Shown here: positions 1 through 10,403 of the stretch, in pieces | Layout of the letters: every line of letters begins with the position of its first letter | How positions within the stretch are numbered: position 1 is the first letter of the stretch | Assembly: GCF_027579695.1 (NCBI RefSeq) | Contig: NC_083571.1 | Span: 49,090,390 to 49,154,389 of the forward strand | Length of the DNA stretch: 64,000 nucleotides | Source of the DNA: Neoarius graeffei | Taxonomy: Eukaryota > Chordata > Actinopteri > Siluriformes > Ariidae | Direction: 5' to 3' | Program-made: the position numbers and the translations under genes | The notes under the pieces: generated by a model | Database searches by the model: none | Told to the model about the DNA's origin: nothing | What the model saw: the letters and a program-made list of their open reading frames with translations, nothing else

Positions 1-20
1 CTACAACAATCCTCATTTAC

Positions 21-567
21 CTGCAACATATTACGTGTCAACTTGAGCATGTGGCAAGCATCCATGATTACAAATACTTTCTCACCAGTCACCGGGTGTG
101 GGAAACTGGTTTGAAGTGGCTCTCGTGGGTCCCCCTTCAGGTCACACCCAAGTTGGTTGCACATGCTGACATTCGAGGCATGCCCATCCATTGTAACGCA
201 TACCACCCGAATACCACGTGCATGCAACTCCTCCAAAGCCTGACTGAGAAGCACCCCTTGTGGTTCTGGAGAGAGAGACTTGGTCAGGAAGTATGCAATG
301 GGAACCTTCCAATATCCTTGTAGGCCAACCACCATGAACACAAGGGCCTCCGTAGCAACATCAGTCTCACTGTTTCCATCACCCATGTCTACAAAACCAG
401 ACATTGACTCCGTATGTGGATTATACTGCACATGTTTTTTGATGGGCATGGCATCCAACATGAGAGAAACGCATCCATATGTAGCCGGGTCTTCCTGGCA
501 TCGTCTCTCCAGCATATCCATCATCAGTTTGTTCAGGCCAGGCTTGGCATCCACTGAGCGCAACCAC
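21..567 (-). CDS. P-element transposase catalytic-core exon
   Basis: A 547-base open exon of about 182 codons with acceptor AACAG at 568-572 and donor GTAAAT just below position 21. It contains FVDMG, EALVFMVVGLQGYWKVPI and YFLTKSLSPE, blocks that I recognise from fish and vertebrate THAP9-like P-element transposases, and ends in HMLKLTRNMLQ. It has no internal stop. The next exon lies outside the window. Confidence 0.75.
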
Positions 568-1780
568 CTGTTAAAATAATGATAAAAAGCTTTAACGTGT
601 TATATCAGTATGCAAGGGATAATGGACACACCATTCAAATATCTAAAAATTAATTCATATTCGAGTTTGCACCTATCTTTGCAATGTTTTTGGATGTGGG
701 AGGGGAAAATGTCGAATCTCTCTGAGATATCGGTATGCTTTTGGACCATGAAGATGGAGTGTCAGAGCAAACTCTCTGCAGACCTGTGTATACTCATGGC
801 CCTGCTTTGGAACGAAGTCCAACTTAAGATCTGAAATGTTTTGAGCAAAGTAGAATTAGTCCCCTTCAGATATAAACCAAGTATATTCTAGTTTAAAAAT
901 GTGCATGATTTTCTAAGTGCTCATCTTTTCTTATCCGAGTAGAATGAAAGCTTCTCACTGAGCTCTTCATTAATGAGGTTCTTTTCCCTCAAATCCCCCA
1001 AAAGACTCTTCACTGTCATCTTTGCCCTCTTTTCTCTGGAGATGGCATTCTTTCGCTCTCGCTCCAGACTTTCTACTCTTGCCAAGGCTTCATTGAGTTT
1101 GGTCTTAAGAGCAGGAGGAGACGCAGGCAAGGAATAGCTATGGTCCTAGAAGAAAGAGGGATGAACATGGTATGAGTAATTTTTCACTTCACAAATATCA
1201 CCTTGACACCACTAGTTTATGGCTCACATCCACATTCTTTCTAGTAGTCATCACATATAAAAACAAGTTATTTTTGAGTGTGCCAAATGAGTTGCGGCAA
1301 AACAAGTGAGATTTTAATATGTCCAGAAACATTAAGATATGACATTTAAATTAGAAATACTCACATCATTAGGCTGAGGTTGTGGGTGTGAGGTTGCCAT
1401 TTCTGGGGAATCTTCAGAGGCCACATACAGGCTTTCTTCAGCTCTTCTGGCGGTAGATGTAGCCCTGCCCTTCACCAACTGAACTGAAGAAACATCATGA
1501 ATAATACAATATATAAAAGGATAGGTTTGTTTGACAATATAATGTTTACATGTATGAATGCTAAGAGCCTTATGGTGATACATCTACTTTTTGGAGGTGA
1601 ACCGGGAAGCTGAAAAGGGATGGAATAGCTCCATTACGTAGTCGGACAATCTGACCCGTCCGATCAAAATCAGCCTGCTTAAAATGTTGACTGCAGACTA
1701 TTGAATGGTCACTTGCAGTAAATCCTTCTCTCCTCAAAGCCACTTCCCACTTCTTCCTCAAGTCTTTGTCCTTGGGAAAC
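21..1780 (-). CDS. THAP-domain P-element-like transposase (THAP9-like), partial, five exons
   Basis: Five minus-strand exons join in one frame: 1780-1588, 1478-1365, 1145-935, 830-677 and 567-21. The first carries the C-terminal half of a THAP zinc finger (VCSQHF, then an IPSLF motif). The third is a charged coiled coil (about 70 residues). The last is a P-element RNase-H-like core with two candidate catalytic Asp, in MLDAMPIKK and MDACHMLKL. The family cuts and pastes DNA in the nucleus, and THAP binds the element ends. The start and first zinc ligands are not found upstream, and the C-terminal half is off the window. Phases agree at every junction, but the donors at 934/933 and 676/675 read AT instead of GT, so the gene may be dead or unusually spliced. 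It could be a mobile copy or a domesticated gene. Confidence 0.72.
1588..1780 (-). CDS. THAP zinc-finger C-terminal exon
   Basis: The exon encodes FPKDKDLRKKWEVALRREGF, then a serine/threonine linker, VCSQHF and RLRNGAIPSLF. This is the second half of a C2CH THAP domain, with the Cys and His of CSQHF as the last zinc ligands. The acceptor is GAAG at 1781-1784 and the donor GTAGAT at 1587. The CxxxC half is expected upstream, but I could not find it in 1781-2189. Confidence 0.7.
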
Positions 1781-2181
1781 CTTCAAAAGTGTCAAGAGAT
1801 TGATGACGATGTAAGTGCTAGTTCATTGTGCTGTGGTTTAGTAAAAACAAAGTTGTGGTGTTATGTGGTAGTAAACTCAATCTCCCACGTATGAGGAACA
1901 ATTAGTTCGCTCACTTCTACTCGAAAAGATCATGGAATGAGATGGCGAAGTGTAATCTTGTAGCATTTCCTCTACTGTTATTTACAGGTTACTTTAACCG
2001 ACAAACTTTTTTTTTTTGAAACCGAGAAAAATTTGACAGGTTAACGTAGGTTAACAGCCCTACCCCTAACACAATCTAAACTGTACATTTATACCCATTG
2101 GCGTTCACAATCATCATAATTTCTTCATCATTTATTTCGACTTTATCATATTTAATTTCATTCATGTCTATTATTGTCATA
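1781..2181. other. Non-coding stretch beside the nest
   Basis: I see no coding exon, RNA gene or element end here. It is presumably intron or 5' flank of the THAP gene. It contains a T-run near 2008 and ends at the 8-bp duplication CTCTTATG that opens the nested block. Confidence 0.4.
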
Positions 2182-2189
2182 CTCTTATG
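2182..2189. repeat. Target-site duplication of H1, left
   Basis: CTCTTATG, identical to 26954-26961. Confidence 0.85.
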
Positions 2190-2437
2190 CAGGCCCGCCG
2201 ACAGGGGGGGACAAACGGGTATGTTGTCCCGGGCCCAGAACTGGGCTCTCATGAAGTTGCGATTATTTTATTTCATTTCAAAATGTGTTGATTTGGGGGA
2301 GAAATGTCAGAAATGTATTTGCATTCAATAAATGATTTCTAGATCTTTTGCCTTTATTGTCTTTGAAAAAGGCGTCAAGAACCCCCTACCACCCCTAATG
2401 CAAAAATGGTTTGGTCTGACTCTTTCAGCCCGTCCCT

Positions 2438-2438
2438 T

Positions 2439-2470
<32 letters not shown>
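2438..2470. repeat. GT/GA microsatellite
   Basis: A run of GT units followed by GAGAGA inside the left part of H1. The open frame across it is low-complexity and not a gene. Confidence 0.8.
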
Positions 2471-2745
2471 ACGAGCAGCCCCTCCCCCAACTCGCGCGCT
2501 GCGAGCAGAGTGCAGGATTTTCTCAGAGCGCTGACTCCAAACAACGGGGATTTACACGAAAACAGAAGGAGATATTCACAAAATTCTTTCACAGTGAGTG
2601 CCACAAGGCTCTCCTGAACACACTGATGTAATTTTTTTTGTCTGTAGTGTAAGTAAATGAGGTCAATAGAGCGCGTTGAAAACGAGTGACTTTTCTGCTA
2701 AGTTTATAATGGCAGTCTATGGGGCAGCGTGCCTGTGCTCTCTTC

Positions 2746-2753
2746 ACTTTCAG
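2746..2753. repeat. Target-site duplication of H2, left
   Basis: ACTTTCAG, matching 25987-25994 exactly. Confidence 0.85.
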
Positions 2754-2912
2754 CAGAGGTGGAAAGAGTACTAAAATATTATACTCAAGTACAAGTACTG
2801 TTGGAGCTTCCGGTTTGGCAAATGGCTGACTAGTTGTGAACTCAGAAGCTCCCAGTCGTTGAAGTGATCATATTTTTCAAAGCTGAAATTCAAGTTAATA
2901 GCTAAAGGAGGG

Positions 2913-3959
2913 ATGAATAAGACTAAGAAAGAAACAGAAAAGAAACAAAAGGAGCGAGGAAAAATGGGAGATAAAAAAGAAGACGACGTCGAAGACAGGG
3001 CAAATATTGATGACATGCTAGCTAGCATGAAGACTGGCTTCGACGGCGTGGGTAAGCAAATTGAGTCCAACAGGGAGGAAAACCGAAAAGAAATGAAGGA
3101 CATTCGAGAAAGCATTCAAAACGTTGGAGGTATGCTCAGACAGGAACTTGCCACTTTTAAAGAGGAGATTGGCAAACGATTTGAAACCATTGACATAGGA
3201 ATGGAAGCTCAAGGCAAAGACATTAAAGACCTACAAGATCGCGTGGTGGAAACCGAGGAGTGGAATACTGATTTGAAAGAAATTTTTGCATCCTCTTTGA
3301 AGCAGCAAAGGGAGCTACAGGAAAAAATGACAGATTTAGAGTGGAGGTCGAGAAAAAATAATATAAGAATTTGGGGAGTTCCGGAGGGCACGGAGAAAGA
3401 CTCAATACATGGGTTCGTTGAACGTCTGCTCCGCGAAAAGCTTAACATCACGGAAGACACCAGTTTACAAATACAACGCGCCCATAGAGTGAGGACATCC
3501 AGGTCGGCTCAAAATAAAAATCCTAGAGCGATCATTGTCAACTTCTTGCAATTCCAACAGAAGGAGGATGTCCTCAACAGAGCATGGAAGACCAAAATCG
3601 AAATTGGGGGAAAGAGAGTGACTTTTGACCACGACTATCCAGCGGAGGTGGCTGCAAAGCGCCGCGACTACGCTGGGCTGAAGCGAGTTTTGAAGGACGG
3701 GGGAATTCGATTCCAGTCTCCACGTACGGCGTTGAAGATACACTGGCAAGAGGGCATTCAGACATACAACACCCCGCAAGACGCAGCGAAGGCGATGAAG
3801 GAAAAGGGATTACAGGTAGACGGACTGGTAGAGGAAGAGCCGACACTGCCAGAACAGCAGCTCGAGGCAGCATCCAAGTGGCGCAGAGTAAAAGACAGGG
3901 GGACAGGCATAGCCGAAAGAGCAAGGAAGCAATTGAGGCGGTTCTCCTGGAGCACTTGA
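2913..3959 (+). CDS. L1 ORF1 RNA-binding chaperone protein
   Basis: 348 residues from ATG 2913. The N-terminus is very Lys/Glu-rich. A long heptad-like coiled coil (about residues 45-150) should trimerise the protein. An RRM-like domain follows (NNIRIWGVPEGTEKDSI, about 150-235), then the L1 C-terminal domain (VTFDHDYPAEVAAKRRDY). L1 ORF1p coats its own RNA and acts as a nucleic-acid chaperone in the ribonucleoprotein. The frame is open to the end, and ORF2 starts about 600 bp downstream on the same strand. Confidence 0.9.
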   Translation: MNKTKKETEKKQKERGKMGDKKEDDVEDRANIDDMLASMKTGFDGVGKQIESNREENRKEMKDIRESIQNVGGMLRQELATFKEEIGKRFETIDIGMEAQGKDIKDLQDRVVETEEWNTDLKEIFASSLKQQRELQEKMTDLEWRSRKNNIRIWGVPEGTEKDSIHGFVERLLREKLNITEDTSLQIQRAHRVRTSRSAQNKNPRAIIVNFLQFQQKEDVLNRAWKTKIEIGGKRVTFDHDYPAEVAAKRRDYAGLKRVLKDGGIRFQSPRTALKIHWQEGIQTYNTPQDAAKAMKEKGLQVDGLVEEEPTLPEQQLEAASKWRRVKDRGTGIAERARKQLRRFSWST

Positions 3960-4557
3960 GTGGAGAAGACTGGAAAGTTCAATGGACAGTCACGAACCCT
4001 TAGTATAATGTCCGGTTTTCTAAATATTATTAGACAACCCACTCCGTCTGATTGCTGACTTATTTTTTATTTTTTGAAAGTCATGTAAGTAGCTCTTCTA
4101 TTACTACTTAGGTTAAGGATGGGTTATATGCCTACCTGCTAATTTGTTTTAAAATGAACATTGAAATAACTACATAAATAATTGTTTAGCCTTTAGAATA
4201 TTTCTTATCTATAAAGCGAGGTTGAAGTATCCCATATACTATTTTGTTTGGCTTTGGAGGGGGGAAGAAATGCAGTAAGACTGGGAGCAATGGTTTCAAG
4301 AAGTTGGACACTTTTAGCGTGAACGGAGGACTTCAGTTTGGGGAGTTTTCCATCGCTAAGGGGGGCCCCCTGAGGAGAGGATTTCCCCTCACCCCACCAA
4401 CAGGGGAAATGGGGAGACATAAATATCCCCAATATGCCACGGAGGCTCACTTTTCTGTTTATTGTTATATAGTTAGAACAGCTGTTGCTGATGTGTTTTT
4501 TGTTTTGGAGTTTAGCTTATGGGTAATGAGAATGTATTGGGGAACTGATGTACTATA

Positions 4558-5307
4558 ATGCAACATGAGGGTGTTAAGGTGGTATCATTGAATGTGAATG
4601 GGCTGAGTAGTCCAATTAAGAGGGGAAAGGTTATGGCTAAATTTAGAAAAGAAAAATGCCAGGTGATTTTTCTTCAGGAAACACATTTGTCCACAGAAGA
4701 ACATGAGAAACTGAAGAGATTTGGATATCATAATACATTTTATAGCACCTACCACAAACACCATAATAGAAGAGGAGTAGCCATATTGATAACGAATTCA
4801 ACTAAATTTGAACTTGAACAGGAAAAACGTGATAAAGAGGGAAGGTATGTCATGGTAAAGGGTAAATTGGAGGGACAAAAAGTGACACTTATCAATGTAT
4901 ATGCACTTCCAGACAGCGAGAAAAGCTTCTTTAAGACTTTATTTGACCTCATTACAGTAGAGCTAGAGGGGCTTCTAATATGCGGAGGGGACTTTAATAT
5001 GGTGTTGAACTACAACCTAGATACAACAAGCACCAAAAAGAATAAGACATGGCTCAAGAGATACATGCATATGCAACTGTCTGAATTGGGACTAATAGAT
5101 GTTTGGAGGGACACACATCCCTTGGAGAGGGACTATACACACTTTTCAGACCCACACCAAATATATTCAAGGTTAGACTACTTCTTTATAACAAAGGGAG
5201 ATTTATATAGGGTAGAGGACTGTATAATAGGGGTAGCAGACTTATCAGACCATAATGCAATTTACCTGACAATAAAATTACATGCAAGAAGGAGGACTAC
5301 AGTGTAG
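4558..5307 (+). CDS. L1 apurinic-like endonuclease part of ORF2
   Basis: 249 residues from ATG 4558 to the TAG at 5305. All blocks of an L1 APE endonuclease are present: Asn in LNVNGL, Glu in QETHL, Asp/Asn in GGDFNMVLN, and SDH near the C-terminus. Alone it would be an endonuclease without the polymerase. Confidence 0.85.
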   Translation: MQHEGVKVVSLNVNGLSSPIKRGKVMAKFRKEKCQVIFLQETHLSTEEHEKLKRFGYHNTFYSTYHKHHNRRGVAILITNSTKFELEQEKRDKEGRYVMVKGKLEGQKVTLINVYALPDSEKSFFKTLFDLITVELEGLLICGGDFNMVLNYNLDTTSTKKNKTWLKRYMHMQLSELGLIDVWRDTHPLERDYTHFSDPHQIYSRLDYFFITKGDLYRVEDCIIGVADLSDHNAIYLTIKLHARRRTTV

Positions 5308-5310
5308 CGG

Positions 5311-8300
5311 ATGAATGTTGGGATACTGAACGATAAAAAACTAGTAGAAAGAACAAAAGAGGATATAAAAAGGTATATAGAAGACAATGATAATGGGGAA
5401 GTAGATCCAACCATTCTTTGGGATGCACTCAAGGCAGTTATTAGGGGGAAGTTAATAGCATACACAACAACTCGCAAGGCGGCCAGATTACTATATTATG
5501 AGACACAAATTGATCGTTTAAAAGAATTAGAGAAAAAACACAATGCTAAAGGTGATCCAGAGATAGTCAGACAACTGAAAGAGACAAAGACTAAAATTGA
5601 TAATGTATTATTGACAGAAGTGGAAAAGAAGGCAAGATTTATTAAACAAACTTACTATGAAGGAGGTGCTAAAGCCAGCAGATTACTGGCTAGGCGTTTA
5701 AGGAAACAACAAGCATTGAACACAATATATAAAATTAGAGACCCCCAGACGAACGACTTGATAACTGAACCAGGTGGAATAGACAGAGTATTTAGGGACT
5801 ATTACCAAAATTTATATACACAGCCATCAATGGCAGGCGAACAAGAAATGAGAAACTTTCTAGATGGGCTGGATCTACCTTTAATAGGAGAGAAACAAAA
5901 TGAGCTGTTGACTGGAGAAATCACAGAAGAAGAAATGGAAGGGGCAATCTCTAGGATAAAGAACAATAAATCTCCTGGGAGTGACGGATTCCCTTCAGAA
6001 TTTTATAAAACATTTAGACAAGAGTTAACCCCTATATTGCTTGCTTCATTTAGATACACAATTAAAGAAGGAAAAATCCCACCGTCATGGAAGGAGGCTA
6101 TTATCACGACTATACCAAAAGAGGGAAAGGATAAAGAGCAATGCAGTAGCTATCGACCAATTTCAGTGCTAAATGTAGACTACAAGATGTACACCTCAAT
6201 ACTCTCTAAGAGGTTTGAGACATTCATGACCGATATTATAGATGAAGATCAGACTGGCTTTATTAAAGGACGACAGACACAGGACAATATCAGGAGGATG
6301 ATTCACATTGTAGAAGAGACCCAACATACAAAAAAAGGTGCCATTTTAGTTAGTGTAGATGCAGAGAAAGCTTTTGACAGCGTAAACTGGACTTATCTAT
6401 ATATGGTGTTGGAAAGATTTGGTTTTAATGAAAAATCTGTCAGTTGTATTAAAGCGTTATATCAAGAACCGTCTGCTAGAGTTAAGGTGAACGGAAGTCT
6501 CACAAAACCATTCTACCTGGAAAGGTCAACAAGACAAGGGTGTAGTCTCTCCCCGACTCTCTTTGCTATATTCATAGAACCATTAGCACAGGCAATAAGG
6601 CAAAACCAGGACATCAGAGGGGTTGAGGTGAAAAATAGAGAACACAAGATAGGACTATTTGCAGATGATGTGGTGGCCTATTTGGAACAACCCAATAGAT
6701 CTTTCCCTGCACTGATGAACCAATTGGAGGGATATGGATATTATTCAGGATATAAACTTAATGTTAATAAAACACAGATTCTGGCCATTAATTATGCATC
6801 AACAAAAGAATTAAAAGATAGATATAAAATTAAATGGAACTCAGGAACAATTAAATATTTGGGAGTGAACATCACAAAGGGAATAGAGAAGTTATATAAA
6901 GCAAATTACACTCAGATTAACGAGGAACTCAGACAAGACATAGGTAGATGGTCAATGTTACAGTTGGATCTTAGCTCAAGGATAGAAATAATTAAGATGA
7001 ATGTATTGCCAAGACTACTGTATTTGTTCCAAACTTTGCCAGTAATGATTCCACAGAAACAGTTTATAGAGTGGGATAGATGGATTGCTAGGTTCATTTG
7101 GGCGGGTAAGAGACCTCGGATTAGATATCGCACCATGCAACTCCCTAAAGACAAAGGGGGCACGGCAGTACCAAAACTGCAAGATTACTTTTATGCAGCA
7201 CAACTCAGGGCAGTATATTGCTGGTGCAATGAAAAATATATAGCCAGATGGAAAGACATAGAGATGAAAGAAAGGGCCAGCCCACTTCAAATACTAATAA
7301 CCAATAGGGAACTATTCAAGCAAGAAGAAGTACAGCTGAGCCCAATAAACAAATTCACATTGGAGATTTGGCATTTGGTAATAAGAAAATATACATTGCA
7401 GGCAGAAACTAAGATCTTGAGGTGGATATCTCACGATAATAGATTTAAACCAGGGTTAAGGGACCAAGGCTTTGAGAGGTGGGCACAAAAGGGTATTACA
7501 GCTATATGCACACTTGTCGAGGGAGGGGAAATGAAGAGCTTTCAAGTCCTAAGAGATACATTTGGGTTAGAGGCAAGGGAGCTATTTAGATATTTTCAGG
7601 TAAGGGACTATTATTTAAAGGAAATTAAAGCAAAAGAACCGAGGGAGCAGAATGGGATCATTAAAATAATCATAAAAGCATATGAAGGAAGAACATGTAG
7701 AGTAATCTCAGCTCTATACCAAGCTATTGGTGCCAGTGGGGGTAACTCAACCACGTACATTAAAGAAAAATGGGAAAAAGAGCTGGGCATAGAAATAACA
7801 GAAGAGAACTGGAACGATGTATGCACATCCCAACAATCAACAATGGGTTCTAGAGTATGGCGAGAATTTGGGTGGAAGAACATTATAAGGTTTTTCATAA
7901 CACCAAAGATGACTGGGAGATACACACCACACAAAAGCTTATGTTGGAGACTATGTGGACAGGCGGAAGCAGATCATGCACATGTGTTCTGGAAATGCCA
8001 AAAAATAGAGACGTACTGGAAGGGAGTGTGGTGCGAACTAAAAAAAATACTGGGATATGAGATACAAAAAACATCTTTGGTACTGTATTTGGGATATATA
8101 CCACAAGACGAGGTCCAAGGAGAAGATGTATACCTGTTTAAAGTATTACTTGCAGCTAGCCGAAAAGCAATTACAAGAGCATGGTATAAGGAAGACCCCC
8201 CAACTCTAGAACAGTGGCTTAGTATTGTGGAAGAGATTTACAGCATGGAAAAGTTATCATACATTTTGAAAATGAGGGAAGAACAATTTGAAAAGAAATG

Positions 8301-8346
8301 GGAGAAATGGTATTGGTACAAGGAGGAAGATGATACCATGGACTGA
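5311..8346 (+). CDS. L1 reverse transcriptase and C-terminal domain of ORF2
   Basis: 1,011 open residues after the TAG, with an ATG at 5311. RT motifs in order: SPGSDGFPSEFYK, YRPISVLNVDYK, GFIKGRQTQDN, SVDAEKAFDSVNW, RQGCSLSP, LFADDVV, and KYLGVNI of the thumb. A Cys/His cluster lies near residue 880. The catalytic FADD is intact. Confidence 0.88.
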   Translation: MNVGILNDKKLVERTKEDIKRYIEDNDNGEVDPTILWDALKAVIRGKLIAYTTTRKAARLLYYETQIDRLKELEKKHNAKGDPEIVRQLKETKTKIDNVLLTEVEKKARFIKQTYYEGGAKASRLLARRLRKQQALNTIYKIRDPQTNDLITEPGGIDRVFRDYYQNLYTQPSMAGEQEMRNFLDGLDLPLIGEKQNELLTGEITEEEMEGAISRIKNNKSPGSDGFPSEFYKTFRQELTPILLASFRYTIKEGKIPPSWKEAIITTIPKEGKDKEQCSSYRPISVLNVDYKMYTSILSKRFETFMTDIIDEDQTGFIKGRQTQDNIRRMIHIVEETQHTKKGAILVSVDAEKAFDSVNWTYLYMVLERFGFNEKSVSCIKALYQEPSARVKVNGSLTKPFYLERSTRQGCSLSPTLFAIFIEPLAQAIRQNQDIRGVEVKNREHKIGLFADDVVAYLEQPNRSFPALMNQLEGYGYYSGYKLNVNKTQILAINYASTKELKDRYKIKWNSGTIKYLGVNITKGIEKLYKANYTQINEELRQDIGRWSMLQLDLSSRIEIIKMNVLPRLLYLFQTLPVMIPQKQFIEWDRWIARFIWAGKRPRIRYRTMQLPKDKGGTAVPKLQDYFYAAQLRAVYCWCNEKYIARWKDIEMKERASPLQILITNRELFKQEEVQLSPINKFTLEIWHLVIRKYTLQAETKILRWISHDNRFKPGLRDQGFERWAQKGITAICTLVEGGEMKSFQVLRDTFGLEARELFRYFQVRDYYLKEIKAKEPREQNGIIKIIIKAYEGRTCRVISALYQAIGASGGNSTTYIKEKWEKELGIEITEENWNDVCTSQQSTMGSRVWREFGWKNIIRFFITPKMTGRYTPHKSLCWRLCGQAEADHAHVFWKCQKIETYWKGVWCELKKILGYEIQKTSLVLYLGYIPQDEVQGEDVYLFKVLLAASRKAITRAWYKEDPPTLEQWLSIVEEIYSMEKLSYILKMREEQFEKKWEKWYWYKEEDDTMD

Positions 8347-8570
8347 ATGATAATGTGTCAGACTTGATTGTTTACATCTACAACAGTATAAATGAAGGGA
8401 CCCATAAGCTGTTCATACCTTTTTTCTTTTATTTTATATTTTAATGTTATTGTTATTACTATATCTTTTTTACATGTTATTTTTCTGTTCTTTTATTCTT
8501 GTACATTGTATTTGGATGTAAAAGATCTAATAAAAAACAAAGTTTAAAAAAAAAAAGTACAAGTACTGTT

Positions 8571-9227
8571 ACTCTGATGAAATTTTACTTAAGTACAAGT
8601 AAAGTTACCAGACAAAAAATCTACTCAAGTAAAAGTAAAAAGTAGATCATTTAAAATGTACTTTGAGTAAAAGTAAAACGTTACTTTTAACAATGGGTGT
8701 TTTCTGCCTCCATTGTGTTGTGCAAAAATGAAAAAGAAGAGGAAACAAGGATATATGTACATCTCAACCCAGATGTTTTATTTAAAGGAAGTGTATCAAA
8801 TTGAATGCTTAGGATAATGCTGCATTAAAACTGAGACAAACAAAAAAGGTCAATACACACAGTCATGTCATTTACATCGCCCTGACCACACACAAAGCAT
8901 TGTACACGAAATATGAAAGTGAAATGTTGCACCGAAATCTCGTAGTTTGCCTGTGTGCACTGTGTGTTATTGAACAATTCAATTCAAACATTATTTGTTT
9001 TGCTTAGTATTCCTTTCTGGCCTGTTGGATGTAGAATGGTAGGAGGACTGATCACGTCAGGTTGGCGAGCTAACTTGCTTGCATGATTAGCCAACCGAAT
9101 AACAGACTAGTTACCGTTATGTTACAGTATCAACAGGTTGCTACTTCAACATTAGCAATGCCATCCACTATTTTTGGAATATAACCAGCCTATTGTCGGT
9201 TTTACTATGGAAAGGAAACATTATGAT
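8571..9227. other. H2 internal non-coding DNA
   Basis: After the L1 the H2 end sequence resumes (TACTTAAGTACAAGTAAAGT). No ORF or known domain is visible. From about 8842 onward this segment is repeated in inverted orientation inside H5. Confidence 0.6.
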
Positions 9228-9467
9228 CAGGGGCGCAGATACGTTTTTTGAACTGGGGGGGACAAAAAACTGGGGAGGACAAAAAACTGGGGGGACAAAG
9301 CTGCCAGCAAACCAACCCCAACCCCGATATGCCTGTCAAACTTGTTGTGGGTAACCATAGCAACCAAGCTCGAGCTCGCAACCTGTGCAGTCTGCGCAGC
9401 TCAACCAACCGAATATCAGTCTTTGTTTTGTTTTATGTGAGTTGTTGCAACTATGTATGTACTGCTG
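8842..9467 (+). repeat. 625-bp segment, copy 1 of an inverted pair
   Basis: The sequence from AAAAAAGGTCAATACACACA to TACTGCTG recurs as its reverse complement at 23128-23752 with very few differences by eye. It spans H2 DNA plus the first 240 bp of the H6 MITE, so the duplication post-dates that MITE insertion. Confidence 0.85.
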
Positions 9468-9644
9468 TGCACCTCAATAAACCAAATGGTAATTAGTCTT
9501 TTGATTTTTCCGTGAGGTTTGCCTTATGCAAAGAAAGACAGCATAGACTTTTTTTCATCCCTATAAATGGGGGGGACCGAACGAGGTGAATTTAAATCTG
9601 GGTGGGACAAATCCCACCCATCCCACCCGCTATCTGCGCCCGTG
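9228..9644. mobile_element. H6: 417-bp hAT-type MITE
   Basis: The termini CAGGGGCGCAGATA and, in reverse complement from the right, CACGGGCGCAGATA differ by one base. The 8-bp duplication ATTATGAT flanks it (9220-9227 and 9645-9652). It holds repeated GGGGGGACAAAAAACTGG units and no coding capacity. It sits in the intron after the BED exon of H2. Confidence 0.85.
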
Positions 9645-9670
9645 ATTATGATGCCAATGACAATACTTAC

Positions 9671-9886
9671 CTCAACATGCTTGCGCAGATTAGACATCGA
9701 ATTTTTGTATGCCGCAATGGTTGTCTTATTGGGCACACATAATCTGCATTGCGTAATGAAACTGTCACCCCTTTTCTCTACGAAGCTGAAGTGATCACGT
9801 ATGTAGGGCCAGGGGTGCACTTCATTACTGGAAGAAATTGCGTTTTCTGCAGGGTCGTCCACCACAGGTTCCTCGGTCTCCTCCAT
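9671..9886 (-). CDS. BED zinc-finger exon of the H2 transposase (remnant)
   Basis: 72 residues from ATG 9886 to the donor GTAAGT at 9670. An acidic leader is followed by HPWPYIRDHFSFVEKRGDSF, then CRLC and LRKH, the Cys-Cys-His-His order of a BED finger that binds hAT ends. No downstream catalytic exons remain toward lower coordinates, where H6 and the L1 now lie. It cannot belong to H3, whose exons lie on the wrong side for minus-strand transcription. Confidence 0.7.
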
Positions 9887-10367
9887 GTCCGCAGGGGTGC
9901 TTTATCAATACCCGTGGCCCAGGGGCTAGGCCCCTCATAGGCTACCTGTCAACCCCACCCTTACCGTTGGCCAGGAAAACACTCTTATTTTATTTGCAAT
10001 GTGTGTCAAGCATTTACAGTGTAAGCGTGTAATTAGCCTAGAAGCCTACGATAGATTACGTTTGGCTCAGTGTAGCTGCGCAAGGCCCACGCTCACATTG
10101 CTCAACACATCTGACCACAGAGGGAGAGAAGAACGCGCGCATTATCATTACAGAGCCGGTTCTGATTATTACCACGGACAGGACAGTGATACTGCGTAAC
10201 TTTCACGCAGGGGCATGGCCAGAGATAACCACACAAGCACGCGTGTGCTAATGTAGACCTATGTGTTGTAAACATAAAACACACACACCTACAGACAAGT
10301 CCTTTTAAAAAATAAAATACGTAAAAATAGCTCGGCAGCATGAAAACAAACATTCACTGCAAGACTA
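9887..10367. other. H2 non-coding DNA up to the LINE insertion point
   Basis: No gene seen. The last about 50 bases (10316-10367) match 24059-24113 in H5, which then continues directly into the sequence found here only after 22616. H5 therefore preserves an empty-site version of this locus. Confidence 0.55.
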
Positions 10368-10403
10368 GGTGCCCTAGAATCGCCATCAGTTTTTAATATC
10401 TAT

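Larger units (their letters stand above)
4558..8346 (+). pseudogene. L1 ORF2 (endonuclease-reverse transcriptase) with one internal TAG
   Basis: A 1,263-codon frame split by one TAG at 5305-5307; the parts 4558-5307 and 5311-8346 are in the same frame. Family alignment from memory puts Trp (TGG) at this place, so a single G-to-A change is the likely cause. The endonuclease has LNVNGL, LQETHL, GGDFN and SDHNAIYL. The reverse transcriptase has SVDAEKAFDSV and LFADD. The C-terminus has CWRLCG followed by HVFWKC, a zinc-knuckle-like motif. The intact protein would nick chromosomal DNA and prime cDNA from it. As it stands, the stop separates the two enzymes. Confidence 0.9.
2787..8570 (+). mobile_element. 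Full-length L1-clade LINE with 16-bp target duplication
   Basis: The 16-bp duplication AAGTACAAGTACTGTT lies at 2787-2802 and 8555-8570, and H2 terminal sequence continues on both sides. The element body is 2803-8554 (about 5.75 kb): a 110-bp 5' leader, ORF1, a 600-bp spacer, ORF2, a 200-bp 3' UTR with AATAAA near 8529, and a short A-tail. Full length, an exact TSD and one visible lesion indicate a young copy. Confidence 0.9.

Noticed and set aside
9205-9408. Repeated ORF with VELRRLHRLRARAWLLWLP, also at 23145
   Set aside because: It lies across the H6 MITE end and its inverted copy, with no domain. Duplication explains its recurrence.
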